A stretch of DNA of 64,000 nt from an uncultured Corynebacterium sp. (lineage in GTDB: Bacteria > Actinomycetota > Actinomycetes > Mycobacteriales > Mycobacteriaceae): contig CAMIPB010000004.1 of the NCBI GenBank assembly GCA_946223355.1, positions 29,182 to 93,181 of the forward strand, written 5' to 3'. Shown here piece by piece: positions 40,778-48,734 of the stretch (the stretch's first letter is position 1; every line of letters starts with the position of its first letter). The notes beneath the pieces were generated by a model. The model saw only the letters and a program-made list of their open reading frames with translations. It made no database searches and was not told the DNA's origin. The translations under genes were made by a program, and so were the position numbers.

Positions 40778-41887
40778 TTACCCTTTGATTGGAAGAAGAA
40801 CCGTCGTCACCCAATAGTGAGAATTTGATTCTGATATCAGCTGTCCATTTTCACTAGTTATTAAGTTTTCTATACCTTTCAGGCCTAGTTTAGTGGTGAG
40901 ATGTGAATTGGCTCTTGAGCGGGCAATCTTGTTGCCGATGGTGATGTTCAGTCGCCCTTGGTTTTGAGTTATGGCGATATTAATTGGGTGTGAATGATCG
41001 GCGTACTTTACGAGGTTTGTGAACAGTTCTGAAAATACTTGACTAATGGTCGGGTGATGGATCCTTTTTAGGAAATTTGTCGTCGTAGGAGTGGAGTCTT
41101 GCTCGACTGTGAAACCGAAATCTTTAAGACTAGTGGCGAAGTCATGCAAGCAAGTTTTCACCGAAGTGGCGTAGTTGGTTTCTGCCTCCGGAAATTCTAG
41201 ATCGATGTTCCTAATCAGTTCCCTGACTTCATTGAGTGCCTTGTGCTGTTCTTGAAGTATCTTCTCAATGCTTCTTCTTGCATCTTCTGGAAGGCTCTCG
41301 TTAATAAGTAAAAGGTTAGAGCGCTGTACGGTGCACGTCAGAGTGCTAGCTATTGAATCGTGAAGTGATTGAATAGTCGATTCCTTTTGATGTTTGGCAT
41401 GCTCTAAAGCCTCTTTTTCCCTTTGCCTACTGTTGGACGAGAGCGCATTCCCTATTCCGGCAGCAAACCCACAACAAAGCAAAATTAGTGCAATGGCTGC
41501 TGAAACCGGAAGATCGGGAATGAACTTTCCTTGAAGAATACTGGTGGAAGATAGATAAAGAAACGCTAAACAGAAGATTAATGCTTGTGCGTAATTTTTC
41601 TTGAAAGCAAAAGCGCTGGCTGCCACGGCACCGGTGAAGAAATGTGGAACTAAACCGACTTCGAGCCGTTGGTTGGCGAAGATTGAAAAGAAGCATAAAC
41701 CAACCGCCACACCAATGGGCCAGTGGTTAATGAGGGGAATGCAGAAAATGGCTATGGCTATTCCAAGGCTCAGTTCTGTGGCCGGACCAGTATCGATTAG
41801 CAGTTGAACAGGCGCAGCAACTGCGATAAGTAGGCAAAACCAAATATAGTTCCGTGTAGCTTGGTTAAAGACATTGTGAAAACCCAT
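40778..41887 (-). CDS. Membrane histidine kinase of the accessory region (TCS 2)
   Basis: A 369-aa kinase with about six N-terminal helices (to residue about 155), an atypical H box KHQKESTIQSLHDSIASTLT and a divergent ATPase domain with FSELFTNLVKYADHSHPINI and TTKLGLKGIENLI. Layout and sequence match the kinase at 33685. The polytopic sensor without an extracellular domain is like those that detect peptides or membrane stress. Base composition is AT-richer than the flanking alkB and SDR genes, fitting horizontal gain. Confidence 0.82.
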   Translation of the reverse strand: MGFHNVFNQATRNYIWFCLLIAVAAPVQLLIDTGPATELSLGIAIAIFCIPLINHWPIGVAVGLCFFSIFANQRLEVGLVPHFFTGAVAASAFAFKKNYAQALIFCLAFLYLSSTSILQGKFIPDLPVSAAIALILLCCGFAAGIGNALSSNSRQREKEALEHAKHQKESTIQSLHDSIASTLTCTVQRSNLLLINESLPEDARRSIEKILQEQHKALNEVRELIRNIDLEFPEAETNYATSVKTCLHDFATSLKDFGFTVEQDSTPTTTNFLKRIHHPTISQVFSELFTNLVKYADHSHPINIAITQNQGRLNITIGNKIARSRANSHLTTKLGLKGIENLITSENGQLISESNSHYWVTTVLLPIKG

Positions 41888-42070
41888 ACCGATTCTTTCT
41901 AGTTCTGCTCCACTCTGCGGAAAATGTTGCTCTGGTTCCTTGAACTCAGATTTGCGGTGAGGTCGGAGAACGCTGCGTCGGCAGGCGTCGTTGGTCGTCG
42001 TTGGTGGTTATTGTACCGACCAATTGTAGCTATAGGAATGAAATATCCATTGCTGGCTATGCTTGAACAT

Positions 42071-42763
42071 ATGCTTTTCGACGCCCCTTTGCCCCGGCCT
42101 GCGGTGAAGGTCGCGCCGGGTGTGTCGCATGTGCCGGGGTGGCTGGGCTTGGATGAGCAGCGCGGGTTGGTGGAGCAGATGCGTGGGTATGCCCGGCGGT
42201 TGGCGGGCACGCCGGTAGCGATGCGCAGACCGGTGCTGAAATCGGGGCAGATGAGTGTGTTCATGATGCAGTTGGGTAAGTATTGGCAAACCCAGCCTTA
42301 TGCATACGTGGATGCAGTCGACGGCGTGCGCGTGCCGCCGGTGCCGGACAATCTCCAAGCGATTGCCGAGCGGGCGCTGACCGCGGCAGCAGAGGTGGCC
42401 AAGGAATTGCGGCCCTGGGTAGAGGGATTTAGCGCACAGACGGCGCTGGTGAATTTCTATCCGCCGGATGCCACGATGGGCATGCACGTGGACAACAATG
42501 AATCCTCGCCCGCGCCGGTGGTATCGCTGTCTATCGGGCAGGAAGCCATTTTCCGTATAGGCAATACAGAAAGCAAAAACAAGCCGTGGGACGACGTGCT
42601 ATTGGCATCCGGCGATCTGGTTGTATTCGGCGGACCAGCACGGTTTGCCTACCACGGAATCCCTAAGTTGCTGCCGGGAACTACGCCACGGGGGTGTGGC
42701 TTAGACGCAGGTGGAACGGATGCAGGACGAATCAATATCACCCTCAGGCAGGTGTATGTCTAG
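42071..42763 (+). CDS. alkB: AlkB-type DNA dioxygenase
   Basis: About 230 aa from ATG 42071; upstream in-frame Mets (42038, 41924) are possible but add no recognisable sequence. The 2-oxoglutarate/Fe(II) site is complete: His and Asp in GMHVDNNE, His in FAYHGIPKL and Arg in GRINITLRQV, with NFYPPDATMG before. It removes methyl groups from 1-methyladenine and 3-methylcytosine in DNA by oxidation. It stands next to an unrelated SDR gene; other alkylation-repair genes are at 13685 and 45896. Confidence 0.92.
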   Translation: MLFDAPLPRPAVKVAPGVSHVPGWLGLDEQRGLVEQMRGYARRLAGTPVAMRRPVLKSGQMSVFMMQLGKYWQTQPYAYVDAVDGVRVPPVPDNLQAIAERALTAAAEVAKELRPWVEGFSAQTALVNFYPPDATMGMHVDNNESSPAPVVSLSIGQEAIFRIGNTESKNKPWDDVLLASGDLVVFGGPARFAYHGIPKLLPGTTPRGCGLDAGGTDAGRINITLRQVYV

Positions 42764-42772
42764 TGGCGGCGT

Positions 42773-42778
42773 TATGAT
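42773..42778 (+). promoter_or_regulatory. Probable -10 box, leaderless SDR gene
   Basis: TATGAT ends 6 nt before the ATG at 42785. Confidence 0.5.
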
Positions 42779-42784
42779 GACGCC

Positions 42785-43513
42785 ATGACTATCCAGATTC
42801 CGGAAAATTCCAAGGTAGCGGTTGTAACGGGTGCGTCGTCAGGCATCGGTGCGGCGGCAGCGCGGGCACTGGCGGCTGATGGCTGGTTCGTGGTGGCCAC
42901 GGCGCGCCGGGAAGAGCGGATTGCGGCGCTGGCGGAGGAAATTTCGGGCGTGGCGCATGTGGTGGACGTGACGGATCAAGTAAGCGTCGATAAGCTCGCG
43001 GCGGCTCTGGACCGGGTGGATTTGCTGGTAAACAACGCAGGTGGTGCCAAGGGGCTGGAGCCATTGGCGGAGACGGCCATTGCGGATTGGCAGTGGATGT
43101 ATGAGACCAATGTGCTGGGAACCGTGCGGATGATTCAGGCGTTGTTACCTAAGTTGGAGGCGGCGCCGGAGAATTCCGGCCTGGTGATCAACATCGGTTC
43201 GATTGCTGGGTGGACGCCGTATGAGGGCGGTTCCGGATACAACGCCGCGAAGTTCGGTGTGCGGGCGTTGACCCGGGTGCTGCGTTTGGAGACGCAGAAT
43301 ATTCGCGTGACCGAGCTGGACCCAGGACGCGTGGCCACCGAGGAGTTTTCCCTAGTGCGATTTGGCGGGGATGCTGAGCGTGCGGCCGCGGTGTACGACG
43401 GCGAGGTGAACCTGGTTGCAGAAGATATCGCGGAGGCAATCCGTTGGGTGGCGTCCCTGCCCGCGCACTGCAATATTGACACGATGACCATCAAGCCACG
43501 CACGCAAAAGTAG
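42785..43513 (+). CDS. SDR-family oxidoreductase
   Basis: A 242-aa classical short-chain dehydrogenase with cofactor motif VVTGASSGIGAAAARAL, NNAGG, catalytic Ser in NIGSIAG and Tyr-Lys in GGSGYNAAK. An Arg in ATARREER after the second strand favours NADP(H). It resembles YdfG-type serine/3-hydroxy acid dehydrogenases (WMYETNVLGTVRMIQALLP), but the substrate cannot be fixed. Followed after 12 bp by a LysE-type exporter gene, so an amino-acid link is possible. Confidence 0.88.
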   Translation: MTIQIPENSKVAVVTGASSGIGAAAARALAADGWFVVATARREERIAALAEEISGVAHVVDVTDQVSVDKLAAALDRVDLLVNNAGGAKGLEPLAETAIADWQWMYETNVLGTVRMIQALLPKLEAAPENSGLVINIGSIAGWTPYEGGSGYNAAKFGVRALTRVLRLETQNIRVTELDPGRVATEEFSLVRFGGDAERAAAVYDGEVNLVAEDIAEAIRWVASLPAHCNIDTMTIKPRTQK

Positions 43514-43525
43514 GGCAGGCGGTTT

Positions 43526-44248
43526 ATGACTTTAGGGGCATTGGCCACGCTCGCGGGAGTGTGGTTGATAACAATTGTTGTGCCAGGCCCAGACCTGGTG
43601 CAGATTATCCGTGCGGGCATGCGCTCCAAGAAGGCGGGCGTGTACTGTGCGCTGGGTGTGGCTGCCGGCATCGCGATCTGGGTCGTCTTGTCAGTTGCCG
43701 GTTTGTCCGCGCTTATTGCGGCGAACCCGGAAGTGCTCGTTGGCCTGCAAATTATCGGTGGCTGCTACCTGCTCTACATGGGGCTGTCCGCGCTTAAGGG
43801 CGTGTGGGACCTGCGAACCAAGCACGGTGAACGGGGAACACGCGACGTTGCCAGTACGGACGCTAGCGCGGCAGGCGGTGGAGTCATGGACCCAGGTTTT
43901 GCTGACGACGCTCAGGGTGGGAAAGACGAGATTCCGCGCGTGCTTGGCAAGTGGAAAGCATTTCGAATGGGAATGCTTTCTGATCTGTCTAATCCCAAGA
44001 CTGTGGTGTTTTTTGGTGCCATCTTTGCCAAGTTTCTCACCCCAGACATGGGTTTGAACTGGGCATTGATCGTTGGAGCGGTGCTGATCGTTGAAGCGCT
44101 GATATGGGTAGTGTTCTTCGCGTTGATGGTGCAGGTTATGTCGCGCTGGCTCATGAAATACCATGCGGCGGTGGATTTTATTGCGGGACTTGTCCTGGCT
44201 GGAGTTGGTATTTGGATGCTGGTGGAGGGTGTGCTCGCGCTGGCATAA
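43526..44248 (+). CDS. LysE/RhtB-family exporter
   Basis: A 240-aa membrane protein with six helices. The family signature is seen in VVPGPDLVQIIRAGMRSKKA and the late SNPKTVVFFGAIF. The central cytoplasmic loop between helices 3 and 4 is longer than usual and Asp/Gly-rich (about residues 95-140). It exports amino acids or small metabolites. It follows the SDR gene by 12 bp. Confidence 0.88.
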   Translation: MTLGALATLAGVWLITIVVPGPDLVQIIRAGMRSKKAGVYCALGVAAGIAIWVVLSVAGLSALIAANPEVLVGLQIIGGCYLLYMGLSALKGVWDLRTKHGERGTRDVASTDASAAGGGVMDPGFADDAQGGKDEIPRVLGKWKAFRMGMLSDLSNPKTVVFFGAIFAKFLTPDMGLNWALIVGAVLIVEALIWVVFFALMVQVMSRWLMKYHAAVDFIAGLVLAGVGIWMLVEGVLALA

Positions 44249-44289
44249 ACCGTCACCGCTCGGTAAGTGATTTAGTTATGCTGGCGGGC

Positions 44290-44619
44290 ATGATTCTCAC
44301 AACCACTAACAACATCGACGGCTACAAAATCACCGAATACATCCGCATCGTTGCGGGTGAAACCATCACCGGAATCAACGCATTCAAAGACTTGGGCGCA
44401 GGATTGCGCAATATCGTTGGCGGCCGCTCCGAGTCTTACGAGCAGGAAGCAGTCCAGGCGCGCGAGCAAGCGCTCAACGAAATCTGGAACCGCGCAACTG
44501 AGCTCGGTGCGGATGCTGTGGTTGGCCTCAGCTTTGACTACTCCTCCATGGGCACCCAAGGTTCGTTGATGATGGTGTCCGTGACCGGCACGGCAGTAAA
44601 GCTTGCACCAGCGCAGTAG
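44290..44619 (+). CDS. YbjQ/UPF0145 family protein
   Basis: A 109-aa protein matching the YbjQ (DUF74) family: ILTTTNNIDGYKITEYIRIV, then GINAFKDLGAGLRNIVGGRS and ADAVVGLSFDYSSMGTQGSL. Members form ring-shaped pentamers of unknown function. TATGCT lies 7 nt before the ATG; an ATG 12 bp earlier is the alternative start. Confidence 0.88.
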   Translation: MILTTTNNIDGYKITEYIRIVAGETITGINAFKDLGAGLRNIVGGRSESYEQEAVQAREQALNEIWNRATELGADAVVGLSFDYSSMGTQGSLMMVSVTGTAVKLAPAQ

Positions 44620-44685
44620 CGCAGCGGCGGTGTAACGGTGCAGTAGTGGAGGAGTGCTGAAAGGAAAGTAGATAGACTGGCCGGC

Positions 44686-44985
44686 ATGACTGAGCAAGCT
44701 GTGCCCATTTCGGGCGAGTCCATCAAACTGGGCCAATTCATCAAACTGGCCAACCTCACCGAAACCGGTGGTGAGGCCAAAGAAGCCATCGTCCAAGGCG
44801 ACGTGGAGGTCAACGGTGAAGTGGAGACTCGCCGGGGACGCACCCTGGTGCTTGGCGACGTCGTGCGCATCGGCGGCGTGTCCGTGACGGTGGCGTCGGC
44901 AGGCGATATTGAAGACGACGATGACTTCTTCGATGAAGCCACCGCCGATGATGATTTCGACCCAGAAAAGTGGAGGAACCTGTAA
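44686..44985 (+). CDS. S4-domain RNA-binding protein (YaaA/RlbA type)
   Basis: A 99-aa protein with an S4 RNA-binding fold: SIKLGQFIKLANLTETGGEA, then AIVQGDVEVNGEVETRRGRT and LVLGDVV. The last 25 residues are very acidic (DIEDDDDFFDEATADDDFD). Such small S4 proteins bind structured RNA, often rRNA. TAGACT is 7 nt before the ATG. The next gene starts 3 bp after its stop. Confidence 0.88.
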   Translation: MTEQAVPISGESIKLGQFIKLANLTETGGEAKEAIVQGDVEVNGEVETRRGRTLVLGDVVRIGGVSVTVASAGDIEDDDDFFDEATADDDFDPEKWRNL

Positions 44986-44988
44986 ACC

Positions 44989-45876
44989 ATGCCCGCATTT
45001 ATGGCTGAAGTAGGCATGCCCTACTGGATTGACCTAACCACCTCTGACGTGCGTAAATCCGCACGCTTTTATTCAGAGATTATGGGTTGGGAAGTCTCGA
45101 GCGCTAACGCAGATGCAGACGCGGGAGTTGAAGCGAAGGCTGAATACCGCATGGCGCGGATCAGTGGACTTCCTATCGCGGGTTTTATCCCACAACCGGA
45201 ATCCGCGCCGTTTCCTGATACCTGGATTACCTACTTTTTATCCGCAAACATCGATGGTGACTGCAGGCGAGCCATCGAGCTGGGCGGCCGAGTGCTTGCG
45301 GAACCAACGGACGTTGAGATGGGCTCCATGGCATTGCTCGCAGACCCAGCGGGCGCCATGTTCGGTCTAATTGAACCAACCGGCGATGAGAAGTTTGTGG
45401 CAGGCGGCGAGCCCGGTTGCCCCGTATGGCATGAGCTGACCGCCACAACTAATCACACCGCGGCCGTAGATTTTTATGGTGAACTCTTTGATTGGGAGGT
45501 CATGACCACCGATACCGCCGCAGCAGAAGCTGCCACAGAAATGGGATTAGAAGAAGGCGAATTCGAGTACGCCACCGCGCTTGCCGACGGCGCCGCGTTT
45601 GTCGGCATGTGGAATGCCAAGGGAAACTTCCCACCACAGGTTCCTAGCTTCTGGCAGACCTACCTGGGCGTACGCGACACCGAGGCAGCAGCAACAAAGG
45701 CTGCTGAACTGGGCGGTGAAGTCATCCGTGAGCCATGGGATTCCCCATTTGGTCGCATGTGCATTCTGGCGGATTCCACCGGTGCGACCATCACCATCTG
45801 CGAAGTCGAGGACGCACCGGATGAGGAGCCACGCGAATCTGACGACGTATTGAATCTGGATTTTCCAGAGTCTTAA
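44989..45876 (+). CDS. Two-domain VOC (glyoxalase/bleomycin-resistance) protein
   Basis: A 295-aa protein of two tandem VOC modules (about 6-125 and 140-270), each starting with a conserved pattern (YWIDLTTSDVRKSARFYSEI; WHELTATTNHTAAVDFYGEL). It is similar to CFP30B/27-kDa antigen proteins of mycobacteria. VOC folds bind a metal and a small molecule; the substrate is unknown. It is co-transcribed with the S4 gene. Confidence 0.85.
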   Translation: MPAFMAEVGMPYWIDLTTSDVRKSARFYSEIMGWEVSSANADADAGVEAKAEYRMARISGLPIAGFIPQPESAPFPDTWITYFLSANIDGDCRRAIELGGRVLAEPTDVEMGSMALLADPAGAMFGLIEPTGDEKFVAGGEPGCPVWHELTATTNHTAAVDFYGELFDWEVMTTDTAAAEAATEMGLEEGEFEYATALADGAAFVGMWNAKGNFPPQVPSFWQTYLGVRDTEAAATKAAELGGEVIREPWDSPFGRMCILADSTGATITICEVEDAPDEEPRESDDVLNLDFPES

Positions 45877-45895
45877 GCCTTAAACATTTATTGGG

Positions 45896-46243
45896 ATGAA
45901 CTCCGATCTCGTGGATTCCGTGCGCGCCGTCGTGGCTCGCATCCCCGCCGGCAACGTGTCCACCTACGGGGAGGTGGGCAAGGTTGCCGGGTGTGGCCCG
46001 CGGTACGTAGGGCGAGTACTGCGTGAGCATGGTGCAGATTTGCCCTGGTGGCGGGTGGTGAATGCGCGCGGGGAGACACACGATGCGTCGAGAAGCATCA
46101 CGCTGTGGGAAGCCGAAGGTATAAGCTTTGCGCGCACTGACTCGAAGGGCGCACGGGTGTGCATGTCCGAGCACGCGATTGATGCGCGGGAGTTGGCTGC
46201 GCTTGAGCATGATGTCTCGCGGGGTGATAAATTCGCAGGGTGA
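45896..46243 (+). CDS. Alkyltransferase-like protein (ATL)
   Basis: A 115-aa stand-alone methyltransferase DNA-binding domain. Family motifs IPAGNVSTYGEVGKVAG and GPRYVGRVLREH are clear. The active-site PCHRV of true O6-alkylguanine transferases is replaced by PWWRVV, so the acceptor Cys is missing. ATL proteins bind O6-alkylguanine and hand it to nucleotide excision repair. The stop overlaps the SMR gene region. Confidence 0.9.
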   Translation: MNSDLVDSVRAVVARIPAGNVSTYGEVGKVAGCGPRYVGRVLREHGADLPWWRVVNARGETHDASRSITLWEAEGISFARTDSKGARVCMSEHAIDARELAALEHDVSRGDKFAG

Positions 46244-46248
46244 GAAAT

Positions 46249-46611
46249 ATGGCTAGCGATGGCGAGAAACGCGGCGCGTGGTGGTTTTTGACTGGCGCCA
46301 TCGTGATGGAAGTCGCCGCGACACTATCCCTCAAGGGAGCTTTGGATAATCCGTGGCTCTATCTTGTGGTGGTTGTGGGGTATATTATGTCGTTTACCTG
46401 CTTGTTTAAGGTATTGCAGCGCGGGATGAGCGTCGGTGTGGCATATGGAATCTGGGGATCTGTTGGTGTGGTGGCAACCGCAGCTTTGTCGGCGCTGATT
46501 TTTAGCGAACAACTCACGCTTGCCATGGTGGCCGGGATGGCGCTCATCATCGTCGGGGTGCTGTGTATCGAGATGGGATCCAATGCTGCTGCGGGGAGGC
46601 AAGCTCGGTGA
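46249..46611 (+). CDS. SMR-family efflux subunit 1
   Basis: A 120-aa four-helix multidrug-resistance protein. The first helix holds the proton/drug-binding Glu in GAIVMEVAATLSLKGA, and GVAYGIWGSVGVVATA is the GxW(S/A)GxG-type helix. ATG 46249 is preceded by AGGGTGA. The stop overlaps the start of the second SMR gene, so subunits are made together and probably act as an antiparallel heterodimer, as in EbrAB or YkkCD. Confidence 0.9.
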   Translation: MASDGEKRGAWWFLTGAIVMEVAATLSLKGALDNPWLYLVVVVGYIMSFTCLFKVLQRGMSVGVAYGIWGSVGVVATAALSALIFSEQLTLAMVAGMALIIVGVLCIEMGSNAAAGRQAR

Positions 46612-46934
46612 CGTGGATGTTTTTGAGCCTAGCCATTGTCGCGGAGGTTAGCGCAACCTTGAGTTTGCGGATGATGGCGGTGGGAGACGGTGCCGGCAAG
46701 CGTGGGTGGTTGGTGCCAATCGTGGCTGGATATGTGTTGTCGTACGTGTTTTTGTCGTTTGCGCTGGCAGGTGGCATGCCTTTGGGGGTTGCGTATGGCG
46801 TGTGGACGGCTGCCGGGGTGGCACTGACTGCGGTGGCGGGACGGGTTTTGTTTCGCGAGGTGCTGTCATCCATGACAGTGTTAGGGATTGCGTTAATTAT
46901 GGGTGGGATCTTGCTTATCGACGTCTCCATGTAG
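46608..46934 (+). CDS. SMR-family efflux subunit 2
   Basis: A 108-aa four-helix protein with the essential Glu in LAIVAEVSATLSLRMM and GVAYGVWTAAGVALTA. GTG 46608 (GGGGAGG upstream, overlapping the stop of subunit 1) is preferred over an ATG 45 bp upstream. The loop after helix 1 is Gly/Lys-rich and longer than in its partner, which fits opposite topologies. The next 210 bp are G/T-rich and hold no supported gene. Confidence 0.88.
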   Translation: MTWMFLSLAIVAEVSATLSLRMMAVGDGAGKRGWLVPIVAGYVLSYVFLSFALAGGMPLGVAYGVWTAAGVALTAVAGRVLFREVLSSMTVLGIALIMGGILLIDVSM

Positions 46935-47144
46935 GCAGCGGAGGTGGGGGTCGTTGCTGTTTGATTGAGGTGGGGTTTGGGCCGTACACCGTTTTTGTGA
47001 TTCGAACGGGTGTTTTAATTTGGGGTTGGGTGGGGAGGGAATGTCTGAGGGGGTTTGTAGGGTGGTGGGTGAAAGTTGAAGTTGAAGTGGTCTTTGAAGT
47101 GGGCTTCGGCGTGGGATTCGGTGTGAGCAAGGAAGGAGTAGGCG

Positions 47145-48689
47145 ATGACTATTGAGCGGACTATTGAGCGCGATGTTGGGCGAGAATTGGCACAATGCGT
47201 GGAAGATATTGCTCAAGCGTTTGAAAAGATTCGCGCCGTTATGTCTACTCCGGATTCGGTGCCGTTTAGCAAGGCCTGGCCATCTTTAGAGCGGCTTGAA
47301 ATGATTCTTAGCGCTAAGACCACCGTTGATGCGGCCTTTGCGTATATTGCAGAGCGCGATGATGCTGGAAGGGAAGTCGGCTCATCACAGGCACATGATT
47401 ACCTCACGGCGCGGCTGCGCATCTCAGACGCTGAAGCGTGGGCACGATTAAGGGACGGGCACGAGTTGTTTTCCGCGCTTGAGCAGCCGACGGCCACAGA
47501 AAGCAAAGACCTAGACGCCCAAGCTGTCGCGCAGGCAGGGGAGAACAGCAGTTCCGATGACATTAAAGCCAAGCGCGAAGAACTCGAACGTGCGGAACAA
47601 GAACGCCTTGCGCGCGAACGAGCCGAATATAAAGCAGAGCAACAACGACGCGACATGATGCTGCGCCAGACCGATGAGAATAAGACCAAGGGGACTATCA
47701 CCGCATCGGTGCTCAACATGATTGAACGAGAACTAGAGCACGTGAGCAGGAATGCGGTACCGGGCAAACTGCAGCTGCGCAGCCAGGCAGTTATGAAAGC
47801 TGGGCAACTGAGTCAATGGGAGCTACAGCAATGGTTGCGGGAGGAAATACGAAAAGCCAACCGCCATAGCATGGACATTTTTGGCAGACGTGACTTAGGA
47901 GCGGCTCGTGCCAAGCGGCGTTTTAAGATCAGTCGCCCAGATAGCGACGGCGGTGTGTTCGTTTCCGGCTATCTCGACGCTGCCACGGCTGCCTTGCTCA
48001 AAACGGCGTTTGCTCCGGCACGAAACACGCAAATGACTCGGGAAGACGAATCTCTTAAAGATGAGCGCACATATACCCAGCGCATGGCGGATCAGTTTGA
48101 AGCAGTGCTCAAGGGATACTTGGCTCACGGAAACAAGCAGGTACCGGGACTTGGCACTCTCGTTATCACTACGACGCTGAAAGAGATTGAGGAGCTCACC
48201 GCGGACTCAAAGCTGCCCACCAGCGCAGGAATCGACGTATCGCCACTCGATTTGTTCCGTTTAGGCGCAGCTCGTCATGACTATGTCTGCGTCGTCGATG
48301 AAAAAGGCCTTCCGCTTGAGCTAGGCCGCGCTCAGCGCACCGCAAACACTTGGCAAAAGCTAGCACTCGCCGCCAGCGAGCTAGTGTGCACGCACCCGGA
48401 ATGCTCTCGAGCATGGGCAGAATGCGATGTTCACCATATCCAGGCGTGGATTGATGATGGACCAACTGACATACACAACCTCACGTTGTTATGTCGAAGA
48501 CATCACGTGGATAACGATGATAGCCGGTTAGGACGAAGAAACATGGGGCACGCACAACGATGCCCCGAAACCGGAAGAGTGGGTCATCGGCCCGCCGGAT
48601 CAGCCACGATTTACACGAACGAAAGCGTCAGCGCCAGGAAAGCAGCGGGACGCAAACTAGTGGACCGCTCACTACGTGAGTCGGGGTGA
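47145..48689 (+). CDS. DUF222 (13E12-type) HNH endonuclease-like protein
   Basis: A 514-aa paralogue of the protein at 29630: DUF222 region, central charged coiled coil (about 135-180), and HNH site with CTHPECSRAWAECDVHHIQA then LTLLCRRHHVDNDD. GAAGGAG precedes the ATG. The first codons repeat a 12-bp unit (47148-47171), giving MTIERTIERD. DUF222 genes are multicopy in actinobacteria and may behave as mobile or selfish units; the biological role is unknown. Confidence 0.85.
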   Translation: MTIERTIERDVGRELAQCVEDIAQAFEKIRAVMSTPDSVPFSKAWPSLERLEMILSAKTTVDAAFAYIAERDDAGREVGSSQAHDYLTARLRISDAEAWARLRDGHELFSALEQPTATESKDLDAQAVAQAGENSSSDDIKAKREELERAEQERLARERAEYKAEQQRRDMMLRQTDENKTKGTITASVLNMIERELEHVSRNAVPGKLQLRSQAVMKAGQLSQWELQQWLREEIRKANRHSMDIFGRRDLGAARAKRRFKISRPDSDGGVFVSGYLDAATAALLKTAFAPARNTQMTREDESLKDERTYTQRMADQFEAVLKGYLAHGNKQVPGLGTLVITTTLKEIEELTADSKLPTSAGIDVSPLDLFRLGAARHDYVCVVDEKGLPLELGRAQRTANTWQKLALAASELVCTHPECSRAWAECDVHHIQAWIDDGPTDIHNLTLLCRRHHVDNDDSRLGRRNMGHAQRCPETGRVGHRPAGSATIYTNESVSARKAAGRKLVDRSLRESG

Positions 48690-48731
48690 ACTTGTGCATG
48701 GGTGAACCTGTGCCTGGGTGAACTTGTGCTG
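48684..48731 (+). repeat. Three 16-bp tandem repeats after the DUF222 gene
   Basis: GGGTGAACTTGTGCAT and two variants (48684-48699, 48700-48715, 48716-48731) run from the stop codon of the DUF222 gene to 4 bp from the stop of the convergent GTPase gene. Confidence 0.85.
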
Positions 48732-48734
48732 GGG

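Noticed and set aside
47000..47030. GATTCGAAC resembling a tRNA T-loop
   Set aside because: The flanking arms do not pair and no acceptor or anticodon stem can be built on either strand.
46706..47155. 149-codon frame into the G/T-rich gap before the DUF222 gene
   Set aside because: Overlaps the second SMR gene in another frame and its Val/Gly-rich translation only mirrors the local base bias.
48684..48731. Repeats that could be a short CRISPR array
   Set aside because: Units are contiguous 16-mers with no spacers.
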